The notes beneath the pieces were generated by a model that worked only from the letters and a program-made list of their open reading frames with translations, searched no databases and was not told the DNA's origin. Position numbers and translations under genes: made by a program. From assembly GCA_946545015.1 (NCBI GenBank), contig CAMNMV010000003.1, forward strand, positions 1-56,967: a stretch of 56,967 nucleotides of DNA. Reading direction: 5' to 3'. The DNA is from an uncultured Clostridium sp. GTDB lineage: Bacteria; Bacillota; Clostridia; TANB77; CAG-508. This document shows, one piece after another, positions 43,114-52,918 of this stretch. The stretch's first letter is position 1. Every line of letters begins with the position of its first letter.

Positions 43114-43998
43114 TTAAAAGTTTTTATTATTATCATTGTTTTCTTTTTCGTCTAAGTATTTTCTACTTCTTTGTTTTAATTCTTCGAATTTTTCTTCATT
43201 ACTTATTTGTGCTTGATTTTCTGGTTCTATCTTTTTTCTTTGCATTGCTTTTGGAATTTCAATATTTTTTTGTTCTGCTTCTAATTCTCTTTCTAGTCTT
43301 TCTCTTTTTTCTCTCCTTATTTCTTTTCTTTCTTCTATTTTAGTATCTCTTTTACTTTTTATAACCATTATAAGAAGAATTAATGTCATTACTATTAATG
43401 TTCCAAAAACTATATACCATCCATATTGTACATGTTCTTCACTATAATATTTGCTTTCTAAATCTATTGGTTCATTATTTGTTTCAGTTACTTCTTCACT
43501 ATTTTCATCTTTGTCTTCATTTTCTTCTTCGTCAGTACTCTCTTCTTGTTCTTCTGAATTACCATTAGATTGTTTCTTAACATTTATATAGTACTCTTTT
43601 GTTGTTTTTTTATCTGCTGCTGTAACTGTAATTGTGACTTTGTTTTTTCCCGCTTTTAAATTTTCATTTCCTGTTACTTTATATGTTGCATTTTCATCTT
43701 GAGTTGTAGCATATACTTTTACTGTTGTTACTCCACTTGGTACTGTTGTTTCATATGTTGTAATATCTGGTTTAAAACCTTTAAAGTCATATGTATAAAC
43801 TCCTAAATTTGATAATTTAGCATTAGCTAATATATTTTCTTTACTTTTAATAGTATTTGTGCTATTGCTTGATACTTCATTTGATTTAGTACTATTTATA
43901 GTATTTGCTGCTTGTACTTTATTTATCGGATTTATAAATACAATTGTACTTATTAATGATATTAATATTACTATAACTTTTGCTATTGTTTTTTTCAT
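43114..43998 (-). CDS. Secreted cadherin-like beta-sandwich membrane protein
   Basis: A 294-residue envelope protein. A signal peptide (about residues 1-30, ending near K-V-Q-A-A) is followed by a Ser/Thr/Asn linker and a cadherin-like beta-sandwich domain (PF12733 type, about 60-142; LSNLGVYTYDFKGFKPDI, then T-Y-E-T-T-V-P and K-E-Y-Y-I-N-V-K). An acidic linker, a membrane helix (about 193-213), and a basic cytoplasmic tail of about 75 residues complete it. The outside domain probably binds a surface partner or glycan. It is the last gene of the prs-GtrA-GtrB run. Confidence 0.8.
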   Translation of the reverse strand: MKKTIAKVIVILISLISTIVFINPINKVQAANTINSTKSNEVSSNSTNTIKSKENILANAKLSNLGVYTYDFKGFKPDITTYETTVPSGVTTVKVYATTQDENATYKVTGNENLKAGKNKVTITVTAADKKTTKEYYINVKKQSNGNSEEQEESTDEEENEDKDENSEEVTETNNEPIDLESKYYSEEHVQYGWYIVFGTLIVMTLILLIMVIKSKRDTKIEERKEIRREKRERLERELEAEQKNIEIPKAMQRKKIEPENQAQISNEEKFEELKQRSRKYLDEKENNDNNKNF

Positions 43999-44037
43999 TT
44001 TTCTTTTGCCGCCTTTTCTATTTTATTTTTTCACTTA

Positions 44038-44982
44038 TTATTCATTAGTTTCTTTTTTATCATTATATTCATTGACTAAATATAATGGTCTATTTTTTGT
44101 TTCTTTAAATATTCTTCCTAGATATTCGCCTACTATTCCAAATAATAATATTTGTACCCCTGAAAAGAATAATATTAATAATATTATTGCTTGATATGCT
44201 TGTATTGGTTCATTTACTACAAAACACTTTGCTATTACATAAATAAAATATGCAAATAGTATTATAAATGTTGGTATTGAAATAAATGTTGAAAGTCTTA
44301 ATGGAGATGTTGTAAATGAAGTTATTCCGTCTAATGCTAAATCTATCAGTTTACCATAATTCCATTTAGTTTTTCCAGCAACTCTTGGAGGTCTATCATA
44401 TAAAACTTCTTTTTTATTATAACCTATCCAACTAAACATACTTTTTGTATTTCTTTGTGATTCTCTTAATTTTTTTAATGCATTTACACATCTTCTATCT
44501 AATAATCTAAAATCTCCTGTGTCTTTTTGAATTTCAATTTTAGTTGTTTTTTGTAATATTTTATAATACATTTTTGATGTGAATTTTTTGAAAAAAGATT
44601 CTCCTTTTCTAGACCTTCTCTTTCCATATACATCATCATAACCTTCTTCCCAATATTTTATAAATTCTGGAATCAATTCTGGTGGATCTTGTAAATCTGC
44701 ATCCATAAATACTACACAATCTCCTGTAGCATAATCTAAGCCTGCTATCATTGCTATTTCTTTTCCAAAATTTCTTGAAAAATCTACATAACAAACTCTT
44801 TTGTCCTCATTTCTTAACATTTTTATTATTTTTAATGTTTTATCTTTACTTCCATCGTTTATAAATAATATTTCGAATTCATATTGAACCATTTTCTTAG
44901 TTACATCATCTAATCTTTTATATAATTTAGTAATTGATTCTTCCTCGTTATATGATGGTATTATTATACTTATTTTTTTCAT
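44038..44982 (-). CDS. GtrB-like polyprenyl-phosphate glycosyltransferase (GT2)
   Basis: A 314-residue family 2 transferase with two C-terminal membrane helices (about 228-250 and 264-288). Catalytic parts: IIIPSYNEEESITKLYKRL, FINDGSKDKTL, the metal motif FMDADLQDPPEL, and Q-R-N-T-K-S-M-F-S-W. This is the GtrB/DPM1/ArnC plan, moving a sugar from a nucleotide to undecaprenyl phosphate. It lies 24 bp after the GtrA gene, the usual partner that flips the product. Confidence 0.93.
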   Translation of the reverse strand: MKKISIIIPSYNEEESITKLYKRLDDVTKKMVQYEFEILFINDGSKDKTLKIIKMLRNEDKRVCYVDFSRNFGKEIAMIAGLDYATGDCVVFMDADLQDPPELIPEFIKYWEEGYDDVYGKRRSRKGESFFKKFTSKMYYKILQKTTKIEIQKDTGDFRLLDRRCVNALKKLRESQRNTKSMFSWIGYNKKEVLYDRPPRVAGKTKWNYGKLIDLALDGITSFTTSPLRLSTFISIPTFIILFAYFIYVIAKCFVVNEPIQAYQAIILLILFFSGVQILLFGIVGEYLGRIFKETKNRPLYLVNEYNDKKETNE

Positions 44983-45006
44983 TATTTATTTGCCTTCCTC
45001 ATTTTA

Positions 45007-45444
45007 TTATTCAGCATTTGTATTTTCTTTTTTCTTTTTAAAAATTATCCATTTACTAAAAACATAATTCATAATAACAACCATTATTTGTGTTACTATT
45101 TTAGCTATAATATCATTTATTCCTAAAACTTTAACCATTAAAGCAAATGTTCCTACATCACATAATATCCCTGAAATAACTCTGGCTGCAAAAAACATTA
45201 TCATCTCTTTTAAAAATGCTTTTTTAGTTTCTGTTTTACTTTCAAAAACCCATATTTTATTAGTAATATATGCAAATAAAACAGCACAAAACCATGATAA
45301 TCCACTACTTATTACTTCATCAATATGAAATAATCTTGCGAATACAAAATATGATCCGAAATTTACTACTGCAGCTAATCCTCCGAATATTACATAATTA
45401 ATTATTTCTTTATATTTTTCATATAATCCTTTTATTTTTTTCAT
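45007..45444 (-). CDS. GtrA-family membrane protein
   Basis: A 145-residue protein with four membrane helices: YVIFGGLAAVVNFGSYF, then S-G-L-S-W-F-C-A-V-L-F-A-Y, a third near residues 72-92, and V-T-Q-I-M-V-V-I-M-N-Y-V-F-S-K. The N-x-x-W-V-F and S-K-x-x-I-F motifs are typical of GtrA. These proteins are thought to flip polyprenyl-phosphate-linked sugars across the membrane. It overlaps prs by four bases (ATGA) and leads into GtrB. Confidence 0.92.
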   Translation of the reverse strand: MKKIKGLYEKYKEIINYVIFGGLAAVVNFGSYFVFARLFHIDEVISSGLSWFCAVLFAYITNKIWVFESKTETKKAFLKEMIMFFAARVISGILCDVGTFALMVKVLGINDIIAKIVTQIMVVIMNYVFSKWIIFKKKKENTNAE

Positions 45445-46385
45445 TTTCGTTTAAATATTTCTCCCAATGGTAAATTTTCGTTAATTCTTCTTATTGTTTC
45501 TGCAAATAATGGTGCTATTGATAGCTCTGTAATTTTATCAATCTTTTTTTCTTCTACAAGTGGAATTGTATTTGTTATAACCAATTCTTCTATATCCGAA
45601 TTTGCTATTCTTTCTATTGCTGGTCCTGATAAAACGCCATGTGTACATCCTGCATAGATACTTTTTGCTCCAAATTTTTTAAGAACTCTTACTGTTTCCA
45701 TCATTGATCCTGCAGTATCTATTTCATCATCAAATATTATTGCATTTTTATCTTTAACATCACCAATAATTGTACTTGCAATCGCTCTGTCATCATTTCC
45801 TTCTCTTCTTTTATCTACTAATGCTATTGGACAATTGAAAAATTCTGAATATTTATATGCCTTTTTAGAACTTCCAGCATCTGTTGCAACAATTACCATA
45901 TTATCTAATTTTTTTTCTACAAAATAATCTTCTAATATATTTTCTGCTGTTAATCTATCGCAATTTATATTAAAATATGCTTGAATTGCTGGATTGTGTA
46001 AATCGCATGTTATTACTCTTGTTGCACCAGCAGCTTCTAATAATTCTGCCATTAATTTAGCTGTTATTGGAACTCTAGGTTGATCTTTTTTATCAGATCT
46101 TGAGTATGGAAAATATGGTAATACTACATTTATATTTTTAGCAGAAGCTCTTTTTACTGCATCAATTGTAATTAATAATTCCATTATTCTTTCATTTACT
46201 GGTGGTATTGATGTTTGTACAATATATACATCTTGTTCCCTTACAGATTCTAATATTTGTACAAAATTGTTATCATTTTTAAATTTCATGGAATTGATTT
46301 TTCCCATTTCTAATCCTAAATAATCACAAATCTCCTTTGTGAAATTTTCAGCACTTCTACAAGCAAATATTTTAATATTATTCAT
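45441..46385 (-). CDS. prs: Divergent ribose-phosphate pyrophosphokinase
   Basis: A 314-residue PRPP synthase-family protein. Key regions are VVLPYFPYSRSDKKDQPRVP, CDLHNPAIQAYF, V-A-T-D-A-G-S-S-K-K-A, and the PRPP loop AIIFDDEIDTAGSM. It makes PRPP from ribose 5-phosphate and ATP. It is unlike housekeeping Prs in several spots: the start KIFACRSAENF has no G-N-S-N, the F-S-D-G-E loop reads FKNDNNF, and Y-A-R-Q-D-R-K is YSRSDKK. It is translated ahead of GtrA with an ATGA overlap, inside a polysaccharide locus. It may be the only prs or a paralogue for surface sugar supply. Confidence 0.85.
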   Translation of the reverse strand: MNNIKIFACRSAENFTKEICDYLGLEMGKINSMKFKNDNNFVQILESVREQDVYIVQTSIPPVNERIMELLITIDAVKRASAKNINVVLPYFPYSRSDKKDQPRVPITAKLMAELLEAAGATRVITCDLHNPAIQAYFNINCDRLTAENILEDYFVEKKLDNMVIVATDAGSSKKAYKYSEFFNCPIALVDKRREGNDDRAIASTIIGDVKDKNAIIFDDEIDTAGSMMETVRVLKKFGAKSIYAGCTHGVLSGPAIERIANSDIEELVITNTIPLVEEKKIDKITELSIAPLFAETIRRINENLPLGEIFKRK

Positions 46386-46413
46386 ATTTTTTATCCTTTC
46401 GTTCTTTTATTCA

Positions 46414-46450
46414 AAATAAAGAGAAACAAATATATGCTTCTCTTTATTTA
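46414..46450 (-). terminator. Terminator between the Wzm gene and prs
   Basis: AAATAAAGAGAA and TTCTCTTTATTT form a 12-bp stem directly after the permease stop codon, followed by a short T-rich stretch. Confidence 0.7.
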
Positions 46451-46452
46451 CT

Positions 46453-47226
46453 TTATAATTGTTCTGCAAATCCTTTTTGTAATTTTTTGAATACAAAATA
46501 TCCTACTATTAATAATGCCATAGATATAGCAAATAATATTCCTAATGCTCCCATATTTGGTACTTGTTGATAATAGAATATTGCTCTATATGCATCAATT
46601 ATATGTGTCATTGGGTTAAGTTGCATTATTGTTTGTAAATTAGCAGGTAATTGTTCTAATCTATATATTATTGGTGTTCCATAAAATGCTGCTAATAAAA
46701 TAATTCCAATTATATGTTCTAAATCTCTAAAATACACTGTTATTGCTGAAACAATAAATCCTATTCCTAATAATAAAACATATTGTATTAATAATACTAA
46801 TGGAAAAAATATTAAGTGCCATGATAATCCAATTCCTGATAATAATACAAAGAATACTATTATTGTAACAGAAATCAAAAAATTAACTGCTCCACTTGTA
46901 ACAACTGATATTGGTAAAATTTCTCTTGGAAAATATACTTTCTTTATAATATCAGCATTCCCTATTACTGTAAATGAAGCTTGAGTTATTGCTGTTGTAA
47001 AATATGTCCAAGGAATTAAAGCAACACATATATATATATGATATGTTGGATCTCCTCCTGCAAGTAATGCACCAAATATAATTGCATATACTGCTAATTG
47101 TAAAAGCGGATTTAAGAATGACCATAAAACACCTAATATTGAGTTTTTATATCTTCCTCTTATTTCTTTTTTTACATTTGTTTTTAATAATTCTCTATAA
47201 TTATATATTTTTTGAAATATGTTCAT
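46453..47226 (-). CDS. ABC-2 polysaccharide export permease (Wzm/TagG-like)
   Basis: A 257-residue ABC-2 type permease with six membrane segments. Typical is the N-terminal amphipathic part YNYRELLKTNVKKEIRGRYK followed by GVLWSFLNPLLQLAVYAII, and NPMTHIIDAYRAIFYYQ near residue 200. It exports a lipid-linked polysaccharide or teichoic acid with the ATPase encoded just upstream (39 bp gap). The ATG at 47226 has AAGG at seven bases; a TTG two codons before is less likely. Ends at a terminator. Confidence 0.93.
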   Translation of the reverse strand: MNIFQKIYNYRELLKTNVKKEIRGRYKNSILGVLWSFLNPLLQLAVYAIIFGALLAGGDPTYHIYICVALIPWTYFTTAITQASFTVIGNADIIKKVYFPREILPISVVTSGAVNFLISVTIIVFFVLLSGIGLSWHLIFFPLVLLIQYVLLLGIGFIVSAITVYFRDLEHIIGIILLAAFYGTPIIYRLEQLPANLQTIMQLNPMTHIIDAYRAIFYYQQVPNMGALGILFAISMALLIVGYFVFKKLQKGFAEQL

Positions 47227-47265
47227 AATCAAACCTTGAGCCTTATGTAAGCTTTTCTCCTTTCA

Positions 47266-48012
47266 CTACATTGTTGTTTTTAAGTATTCGTCAACTACTT
47301 CGTTTGTATTTCCATCCATTTTAACTTGTCCTTGATATAACCATACTGCTCTATCACATAGATTTCTTACTGAATCCATACTATGTGTAACAAATACCAT
47401 AGTTTTTCCTTCTTTTTTCAATTCACGCATTTTGTTAAAACATTTTTCTTGGAAATGTTGATCACCTACTGATAAAATTTCATCTATTAAAAGAATATCT
47501 GCATCAACATTTATTGCAACTGAGAAAGCTAATCTCATATACATTCCTGAAGAATATGTTCTAACTGGATTATCTATAAAATCTTTTAATTCTGAAAATT
47601 CAATTATTTGCTCTAATCTTTCATCTATTTCTTTTTTAGTTAATCCAAATATTGATGAATTAAAATAAATATTTTCTCTTCCAGAAAAATCAGGATGGAA
47701 ACCTGCTCCTAATTCTAGTAATGATGTTAGTTTTCCTCTTGTTTCAATAGTTCCTTTATTAGGAAATATTATTTGTGTCATTAATTTTAAAAGTGTAGAC
47801 TTACCACTACCGTTTACTCCTATAAGAGCTACTGTTTCACCTTTTTTTATTTCAAGATTAATATCATTTAATATTTCTCTTTTTTCTCTTCTTTTATTTC
47901 TCTTAAAAAATAACATTCTTTCTTTTAATGTGTTTGCTCTATCATAATAAATATTAAAGCTTTTATACACATGTTCAACTTTTATTGCTACGTCGTCATC
48001 ATTTTCTTTCAT
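47266..48012 (-). CDS. ABC polysaccharide export ATPase (Wzt/TagH-like)
   Basis: A 248-residue ATPase of the ABC-2 polysaccharide class. It has ALIGVNGSGKSTLLKLM, the wall-polymer motif LLELGAGFHPDFSGRENI, signature YSSGMYMRLAFSVAI (S-S-G-M instead of S-G-G-Q, as in TagH/RfbE), Walker B ILLIDEILSVGD and switch FVTHSMDSV. It lacks the extra C-terminal carbohydrate domain seen in Wzt of chain-terminating systems, so chain length is not read here. It has its own promoter and AAAGGAG site. Confidence 0.95.
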   Translation of the reverse strand: MKENDDDVAIKVEHVYKSFNIYYDRANTLKERMLFFKRNKRREKREILNDINLEIKKGETVALIGVNGSGKSTLLKLMTQIIFPNKGTIETRGKLTSLLELGAGFHPDFSGRENIYFNSSIFGLTKKEIDERLEQIIEFSELKDFIDNPVRTYSSGMYMRLAFSVAINVDADILLIDEILSVGDQHFQEKCFNKMRELKKEGKTMVFVTHSMDSVRNLCDRAVWLYQGQVKMDGNTNEVVDEYLKTTM

Positions 48013-48045
48013 TTTTTTACTCCTTTTGTATTTTTCGGTATCGTA

Positions 48046-48073
48046 ATTATATCATAAATATAAATAATGTCAA
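48046..48073 (-). promoter_or_regulatory. Promoter of the polysaccharide ABC exporter
   Basis: Minus strand TTGACA (48073-48068), 16-base spacer, TATAAT (48051-48046). The -35 overlaps the stop codon region of the upstream gene. Confidence 0.75.
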
Positions 48074-49863
48074 ACTTTAAAATTTTCATTTTTATTTTTT
48101 TTCAAAAATACAGTAGTTACTATAAAAATTGGAATTGTTGTAAATAAACAATATACATATCTTGGTTCTGCAAATACCGGAGAAGCCAATACTGTTACCC
48201 ATACAAATAATACAGGTATAAATATTAATAATTTTAAATATAACTTTTCATAAACACAATATCCCATACATATTAGCAAAATCCAAAATAGGAATCCAAT
48301 ACTAAGTATCATACTAATTATTGGAAAATCTCTATTATTAACGAAATTGTTAATTTTATCTAGAATTTGTAGTTTTATTATTGGTGTAGTTTTTATGTCA
48401 TATTTTTGCATTCCATCAAATGATTCTGTATTTACACCAGTATAAACTCCCCATCCAACAACATTAGGATAATAATATCCATAATTTCCAAGTATAAAAG
48501 ATTTTATTGTCTCTCCTGGAAACTTAATTGCTAATTCAAAATATAATTTTATTAATCCTATTTTATCTTTTTCAAAAGCTTCCTCGGAAAAATTACTTTT
48601 TATTGGATCTGCGAAAACTGGATTATATAAATCTTTAAAATTATCTATTGGTAAATACTCTTTTATTTTATCTTTTTGCACATCAGTTAATTCATCATTT
48701 TTATATATTATTAATCTTGCAAATTGTTGTATTGGAATTGTTAAGGCTTCTCTTGAAGAACCTTTCTTTATACCAATCCAATTATAAATTGGATTAGTTA
48801 TAATTTCATATAATATAATTGGTAGTAAAAAAATGATTAATATTTTTTTCCAATATTTTTTCATTGCAATTAAGAAAAAAGGAAATGCTAATATAAAAGC
48901 ATATATTCCATTGTTTCTAAAAAACATTGCTAACAATATGCAAATTGATAATAATGCTATTTTTTTCTTTGAACTCATAAACTCATCTGTATTTGTAACC
49001 ATTTCAATTATTCCTATAGTTACTATTAACATTAATAATGCAAATGGTATATCTTTATACATTGTTATAGTATAAAATCCAATAGTTGGACATAATGCAA
49101 AAAATATTAATGCACATATTCTAGCAGCTAATGGTACTTTCTTTTTTGCCATATAATAAATAGCATAAGAAAACACAAATGCTGTTAATACAGTTTGAAT
49201 TATTGTGTATAATGCTACACCAAATTGATAACTTCCAGTAAGTCCATAGCCAATATCTATACAAGTTTTTATACACATTGTATGTAGAACTGGATGATGA
49301 TTTGTAAATTCAAAATCCCCTTGTCCTTGTAAAATTTGAACTGTGGAATCTATCAATACATTTCCTGGAAAATAGTTTAATATATATGGTAAGTATATTA
49401 AAATTAATAGTAATGCTACAAATAATATTGATTTCTTATTTGCAGAAAAGAATTTATATTCTTTATTACTTGTCTTCTTTTTTTCTAATTTTCTCCACTT
49501 ATTCACATTTTCATACAGTAAATTAATTATAGCTGTAATTAGAACAAAATAAACTTCAAATTTAAAAATTAGTAATATTATCATTTTCTTCGATATTGCA
49601 AATTCATTTTGTGCCATATATCCTAGTAAATAAAATATTGCTAATATTAAACCTAGTAAACATGAAATCTTGATTCTTCTTCTTTCTATATTTTTAAAAA
49701 CATACTTAAAAAACACAAATAAAACAGTTAGTACAATTAACCATTTAAAGTCATTACCAGAAAATCTAAATTCATTTTCAATTAAATTAACTGATATCCC
49801 TATTGTGGTAATTAAGCTTAATAATAAAATACATATATTGTTATTTTTTAATATTTTTTTCAT
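48070..49863 (-). CDS. DUF6020-like polytopic membrane protein, probable GT-C
   Basis: A 597-residue protein with about thirteen membrane helices. A loop after helix five, NYFPGNVLIDSTVQILQG then FTNHHPVLHTM, matches DUF6020/GT39-like proteins, in which an Asp and paired His residues face the outside. Such GT-C proteins use polyprenyl-phosphate sugars to decorate polymers on the outer side of the membrane. The start is set at 49863 (AAAGGT nine bases upstream); the open frame extends nine codons further and would overlap the upstream gene by 11 bp. Confidence 0.75.
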   Translation of the reverse strand: MKKILKNNNICILLLSLITTIGISVNLIENEFRFSGNDFKWLIVLTVLFVFFKYVFKNIERRRIKISCLLGLILAIFYLLGYMAQNEFAISKKMIILLIFKFEVYFVLITAIINLLYENVNKWRKLEKKKTSNKEYKFFSANKKSILFVALLLILIYLPYILNYFPGNVLIDSTVQILQGQGDFEFTNHHPVLHTMCIKTCIDIGYGLTGSYQFGVALYTIIQTVLTAFVFSYAIYYMAKKKVPLAARICALIFFALCPTIGFYTITMYKDIPFALLMLIVTIGIIEMVTNTDEFMSSKKKIALLSICILLAMFFRNNGIYAFILAFPFFLIAMKKYWKKILIIFLLPIILYEIITNPIYNWIGIKKGSSREALTIPIQQFARLIIYKNDELTDVQKDKIKEYLPIDNFKDLYNPVFADPIKSNFSEEAFEKDKIGLIKLYFELAIKFPGETIKSFILGNYGYYYPNVVGWGVYTGVNTESFDGMQKYDIKTTPIIKLQILDKINNFVNNRDFPIISMILSIGFLFWILLICMGYCVYEKLYLKLLIFIPVLFVWVTVLASPVFAEPRYVYCLFTTIPIFIVTTVFLKKNKNENFKV

Positions 49864-49879
49864 ATTTTTCATACCTTTA

Positions 49880-50836
49880 TTATTTTTCATTATCTTTTAA
49901 CTCTTTATATTTATCTGCATATTCATTTAGTTTTATTTCAAAGTTTCTTCTATCTGATTTTACTATTGTTTGTAATATTAGTCCACCAAAAAATGATTGG
50001 ATACTACATATGAAGAAAAATACACTTGTTACAAATGATGGCATTTTGGGAACCAATCCAGTTTGTACATAATCAATTAAAACTGGTATTAAAAATCCTA
50101 GTCCTACTAATGCTAAAATTATAGTTACCCATGTAAAAAATGATAATGGTCTATAATTCTTATATAGCATTCCTATTGTTTTTAAAACTTTAAATCCATC
50201 TGAATAAGTATTTAATTTTGATTCACTACCTTCTGGTCTATCTCTATATTCAATTATTATATTTTCAACTCCCATATTTTTATCAAGAGTATGTATTGTC
50301 ATTTCTGTTTCAATTTCAAATCCTTTTGATAATACTGGGAATGTTTTTACAAATTGATAACTAAAAGCTCTATATCCTGTCATAACATCTCTTATATCAC
50401 TTTTATATATCATATTAATTAATTTTCTTACTAAAACATTTCCTAAATTATGAAATGGTCTTTTATTTTCTGTAAAATATGTTGATGATAATCTATCTCC
50501 AATTACCATATCAGCATTTCTTTCTAATACAGCATTACACATTTCTTTAGCATATTCTGCAGGATAAGTATCATCTCCATCTGTCATAATATAACATTCT
50601 GCATCTATATCGCGGAACATACTTCTTATTACATTTCCTTTTCCTTGTTTTCTTTCATATCTAACAATAGCTCCTGCTTCTTTCGCTATTTTATCTGTTC
50701 CATCTTTTGAATTATTATCATATACATATATTGTTGCTTCTGGTAATTCTCTTCTAAAATCCTCAATTACCTTTTTTACTGTTTTACTTTCATTATAACA
50801 TGGTATTAATACCGCTATTTTATCCATTTTTTCCAT
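49880..50836 (-). CDS. Family 2 glycosyltransferase with two membrane helices
   Basis: A 318-residue GT2 enzyme: VLIPCYNESKTVKKVIEDF, YVYDNNSKDGT, the metal motif IMTDGDDTYPAEYA, and R-D-V-M-T-G-Y-R-A-F in the acceptor region. Two helices close the protein (about 240-262 and 272-295). It resembles polyprenyl-phosphate sugar transferases of cell-surface glycan pathways. A second ATG three codons in (50827) is equally plausible. It has its own strong promoter although it sits inside the operon. Confidence 0.92.
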   Translation of the reverse strand: MEKMDKIAVLIPCYNESKTVKKVIEDFRRELPEATIYVYDNNSKDGTDKIAKEAGAIVRYERKQGKGNVIRSMFRDIDAECYIMTDGDDTYPAEYAKEMCNAVLERNADMVIGDRLSSTYFTENKRPFHNLGNVLVRKLINMIYKSDIRDVMTGYRAFSYQFVKTFPVLSKGFEIETEMTIHTLDKNMGVENIIIEYRDRPEGSESKLNTYSDGFKVLKTIGMLYKNYRPLSFFTWVTIILALVGLGFLIPVLIDYVQTGLVPKMPSFVTSVFFFICSIQSFFGGLILQTIVKSDRRNFEIKLNEYADKYKELKDNEK

Positions 50837-50863
50837 TCCCCATTTTACAATTTATTTTTTACG

Positions 50864-50892
50864 AGTATAGCATAATTTACTATATGTGTCAA
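50864..50892 (-). promoter_or_regulatory. Internal promoter of the glycan locus
   Basis: Minus strand TTGACA (50892-50887), 17-base spacer, TATACT (50869-50864). The -35 overlaps the stop codon of the gene at 50889. Confidence 0.8.
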
Positions 50893-51791
50893 AATTTCTT
50901 ACTCTTTAAAATTCCTGGAAAATATAATAAATAATATAAAATTTTATTTTTACATCCTTTTATATTTTTTCCTGTACATTGATTTGTTAGATATCCAAAT
51001 AGAATATAATGTTTTATTGCATATATTCTTTTGCCTAATTTAACTCCACTCATATCTCGATTTAAAATCTCTTTAAAATATTCATAATATCCATATGGAT
51101 TTTCTTTAAATTGTTTTTGAATATTTTTTGTGTATCCACCTTCTTGATATTCACAAATCATAATCGGTTCATTTACACATATCATTTTATATTTCAAATC
51201 CATCTCATGATATAATCTAGCTTCTGTTACAAATTTTTCATTATGCTCTAGTTTATGTTTATATTTTTTCCTTACATCTGCTAGGAAAACAATTGCTTTT
51301 TCCCCATTTTCTCCTTCTTTAAAATATAAATCAAACATAGTTGTTCTATCTTTCTTAAAGTTATTTCCCATATTCTTGCCATTACTATCATTTTTCAAAA
51401 AACAAAATGCATAAACATTTTCTAAATTATTTTTGTTTTCTTCATATGCTTCTTTTATAATTTTAAAAGCATCATTTGAAAACCAATCATCAGAATCACA
51501 ATCTACAATCAAATCTCCTGTTGCCTTTTCTACTAAATTATTAATAGCTGTCATCTTTCCTTGATTTTCTTGATAAAAATATTTAATTTCAAAAATATTT
51601 TTATCTATATTTTGTTTTTTACTATCTTCAATAAGTTTATCAACAACTTCTTTGGTAATATCTGTTGATCCATCATCCATTATTAGCCACTCCACAGATA
51701 AACCATATTGTAAATTTTTTATCAGACTTGCATATAATTTACTTATTAAATTTGCCCTATTATATGTTGGGGTTAATACTGATATTTTCAA
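50889..51791 (-). CDS. Family 2 glycosyltransferase
   Basis: A 300-residue soluble GT2 enzyme: VLTPTYNRANLISKLYASL, MDDGSTDITKEVVD, the metal motif IVDCDSDDWFSNDA, and a KYKHKLEHNEKFVTEARLYH region near the catalytic base. It starts at TTG, supported by AGGAG seven bases upstream. It adds a sugar to a lipid-linked chain at the cytoplasmic face. The gene is separated by two bases from the GT4 gene. Confidence 0.9.
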   Translation of the reverse strand: MKISVLTPTYNRANLISKLYASLIKNLQYGLSVEWLIMDDGSTDITKEVVDKLIEDSKKQNIDKNIFEIKYFYQENQGKMTAINNLVEKATGDLIVDCDSDDWFSNDAFKIIKEAYEENKNNLENVYAFCFLKNDSNGKNMGNNFKKDRTTMFDLYFKEGENGEKAIVFLADVRKKYKHKLEHNEKFVTEARLYHEMDLKYKMICVNEPIMICEYQEGGYTKNIQKQFKENPYGYYEYFKEILNRDMSGVKLGKRIYAIKHYILFGYLTNQCTGKNIKGCKNKILYYLLYFPGILKSKKF

Positions 51792-51793
51792 TT

Positions 51794-52918
51794 TTATTCT
51801 CCTATCAATTTAATTAAATTTTCAATTATTTTGCTATTATCATATGGCTTATTTTCAAAGTCTTTATCGTTAATTTTATTTGTTTTTATAACACTTCTTA
51901 ATCCTTCATATATTTTGTCTTCATCATTTTCTAATATAAGACTATTTTCATATTTTTCTACCGCTTCTCTTGCAGCTGTATCTGTAATTATTATTGGTTT
52001 TCCTAGAATCTTTGCCTCTTCTAAAACCATACCATATCCTTCAAAATTAGAAAGTAAACAAAAATAATTAGCTTGCTTTATATAAGGATATGGGTTTTCC
52101 TTTTTTCCTAATAGATGAAATGTTTCTTTAACATTATTTTCTTCAATTAATTTTTCCAAATTATGTTTTTCAGGCCCATCACCTATTACATAAAAATGAT
52201 GTTTACAATTTGAATAAACTAATTTAGCATGTACCTTAATTAATCTATCTATAGCCTTTTGTGGAACTAATCTTGCGACAGTTACAAAATTTAAAGTAGC
52301 ATTACTATAATCAACATTAATATCTTCTTCTGCTTTTTTTATAACTTCATCTTTATCTATATAATTATAAATAATTTCTTTTTTTATAGGTTCTAAATAT
52401 TTATTTCTAATATCTTTGTAGACTTCTTTGAATTTTCTCATATTGTCTTTACTTACAAATACTATAGTTTGATACTTAGAATAAATTTTCTTATCAAAAT
52501 ATTTTTTTACCCTTGCCTTAATTCCTTTACCAAACACAAGTGAAATATCATTATGCACCCATGCAATTTTTCTAGTATTCTTATTTTTTACACTAAACAG
52601 TCTTGTTACAGGTCCTTCCAAAAATGCAATTTCAACATCATAATCATCTTTTATATATTTTTTGTATATTCCATTTTTATTTAATAACACTTTTAATGGA
52701 ACTAATTTTTTTTGCATTTTTCCAAGACTTGAATAACTTGTATTATATAATGATTTTAATTTAACATTTTTTGATAATTGTTTTTCTAAATCTCCACCAG
52801 AATATATTGTAAATATAGTAATATCATATTTATCACATAATTTGTTTGCTATATCTACTAATACTCTTTCTGCTCCTCCTAATGTAAGTCCTGTTATTCC
52901 AAAAAGTATCTTTTTCAT
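51794..52918 (-). CDS. Family 4 glycosyltransferase
   Basis: A 374-residue GT-B fold enzyme. The N-terminal acceptor half starts GITGLTLGGAERVLVDIAN; the C-terminal donor half has FVTVARLVPQKAIDRLIK, YVIGDGPEKHNLEKLIEE and the E-x7-E motif N-F-E-G-Y-G-M-V-L-E-E-A-K-I. It is a retaining transferase for surface polysaccharide assembly. It is directly adjacent to the ligase-like gene (no gap) and has AAGGAGG. Confidence 0.95.
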   Translation of the reverse strand: MKKILFGITGLTLGGAERVLVDIANKLCDKYDITIFTIYSGGDLEKQLSKNVKLKSLYNTSYSSLGKMQKKLVPLKVLLNKNGIYKKYIKDDYDVEIAFLEGPVTRLFSVKNKNTRKIAWVHNDISLVFGKGIKARVKKYFDKKIYSKYQTIVFVSKDNMRKFKEVYKDIRNKYLEPIKKEIIYNYIDKDEVIKKAEEDINVDYSNATLNFVTVARLVPQKAIDRLIKVHAKLVYSNCKHHFYVIGDGPEKHNLEKLIEENNVKETFHLLGKKENPYPYIKQANYFCLLSNFEGYGMVLEEAKILGKPIIITDTAAREAVEKYENSLILENDEDKIYEGLRSVIKTNKINDKDFENKPYDNSKIIENLIKLIGE

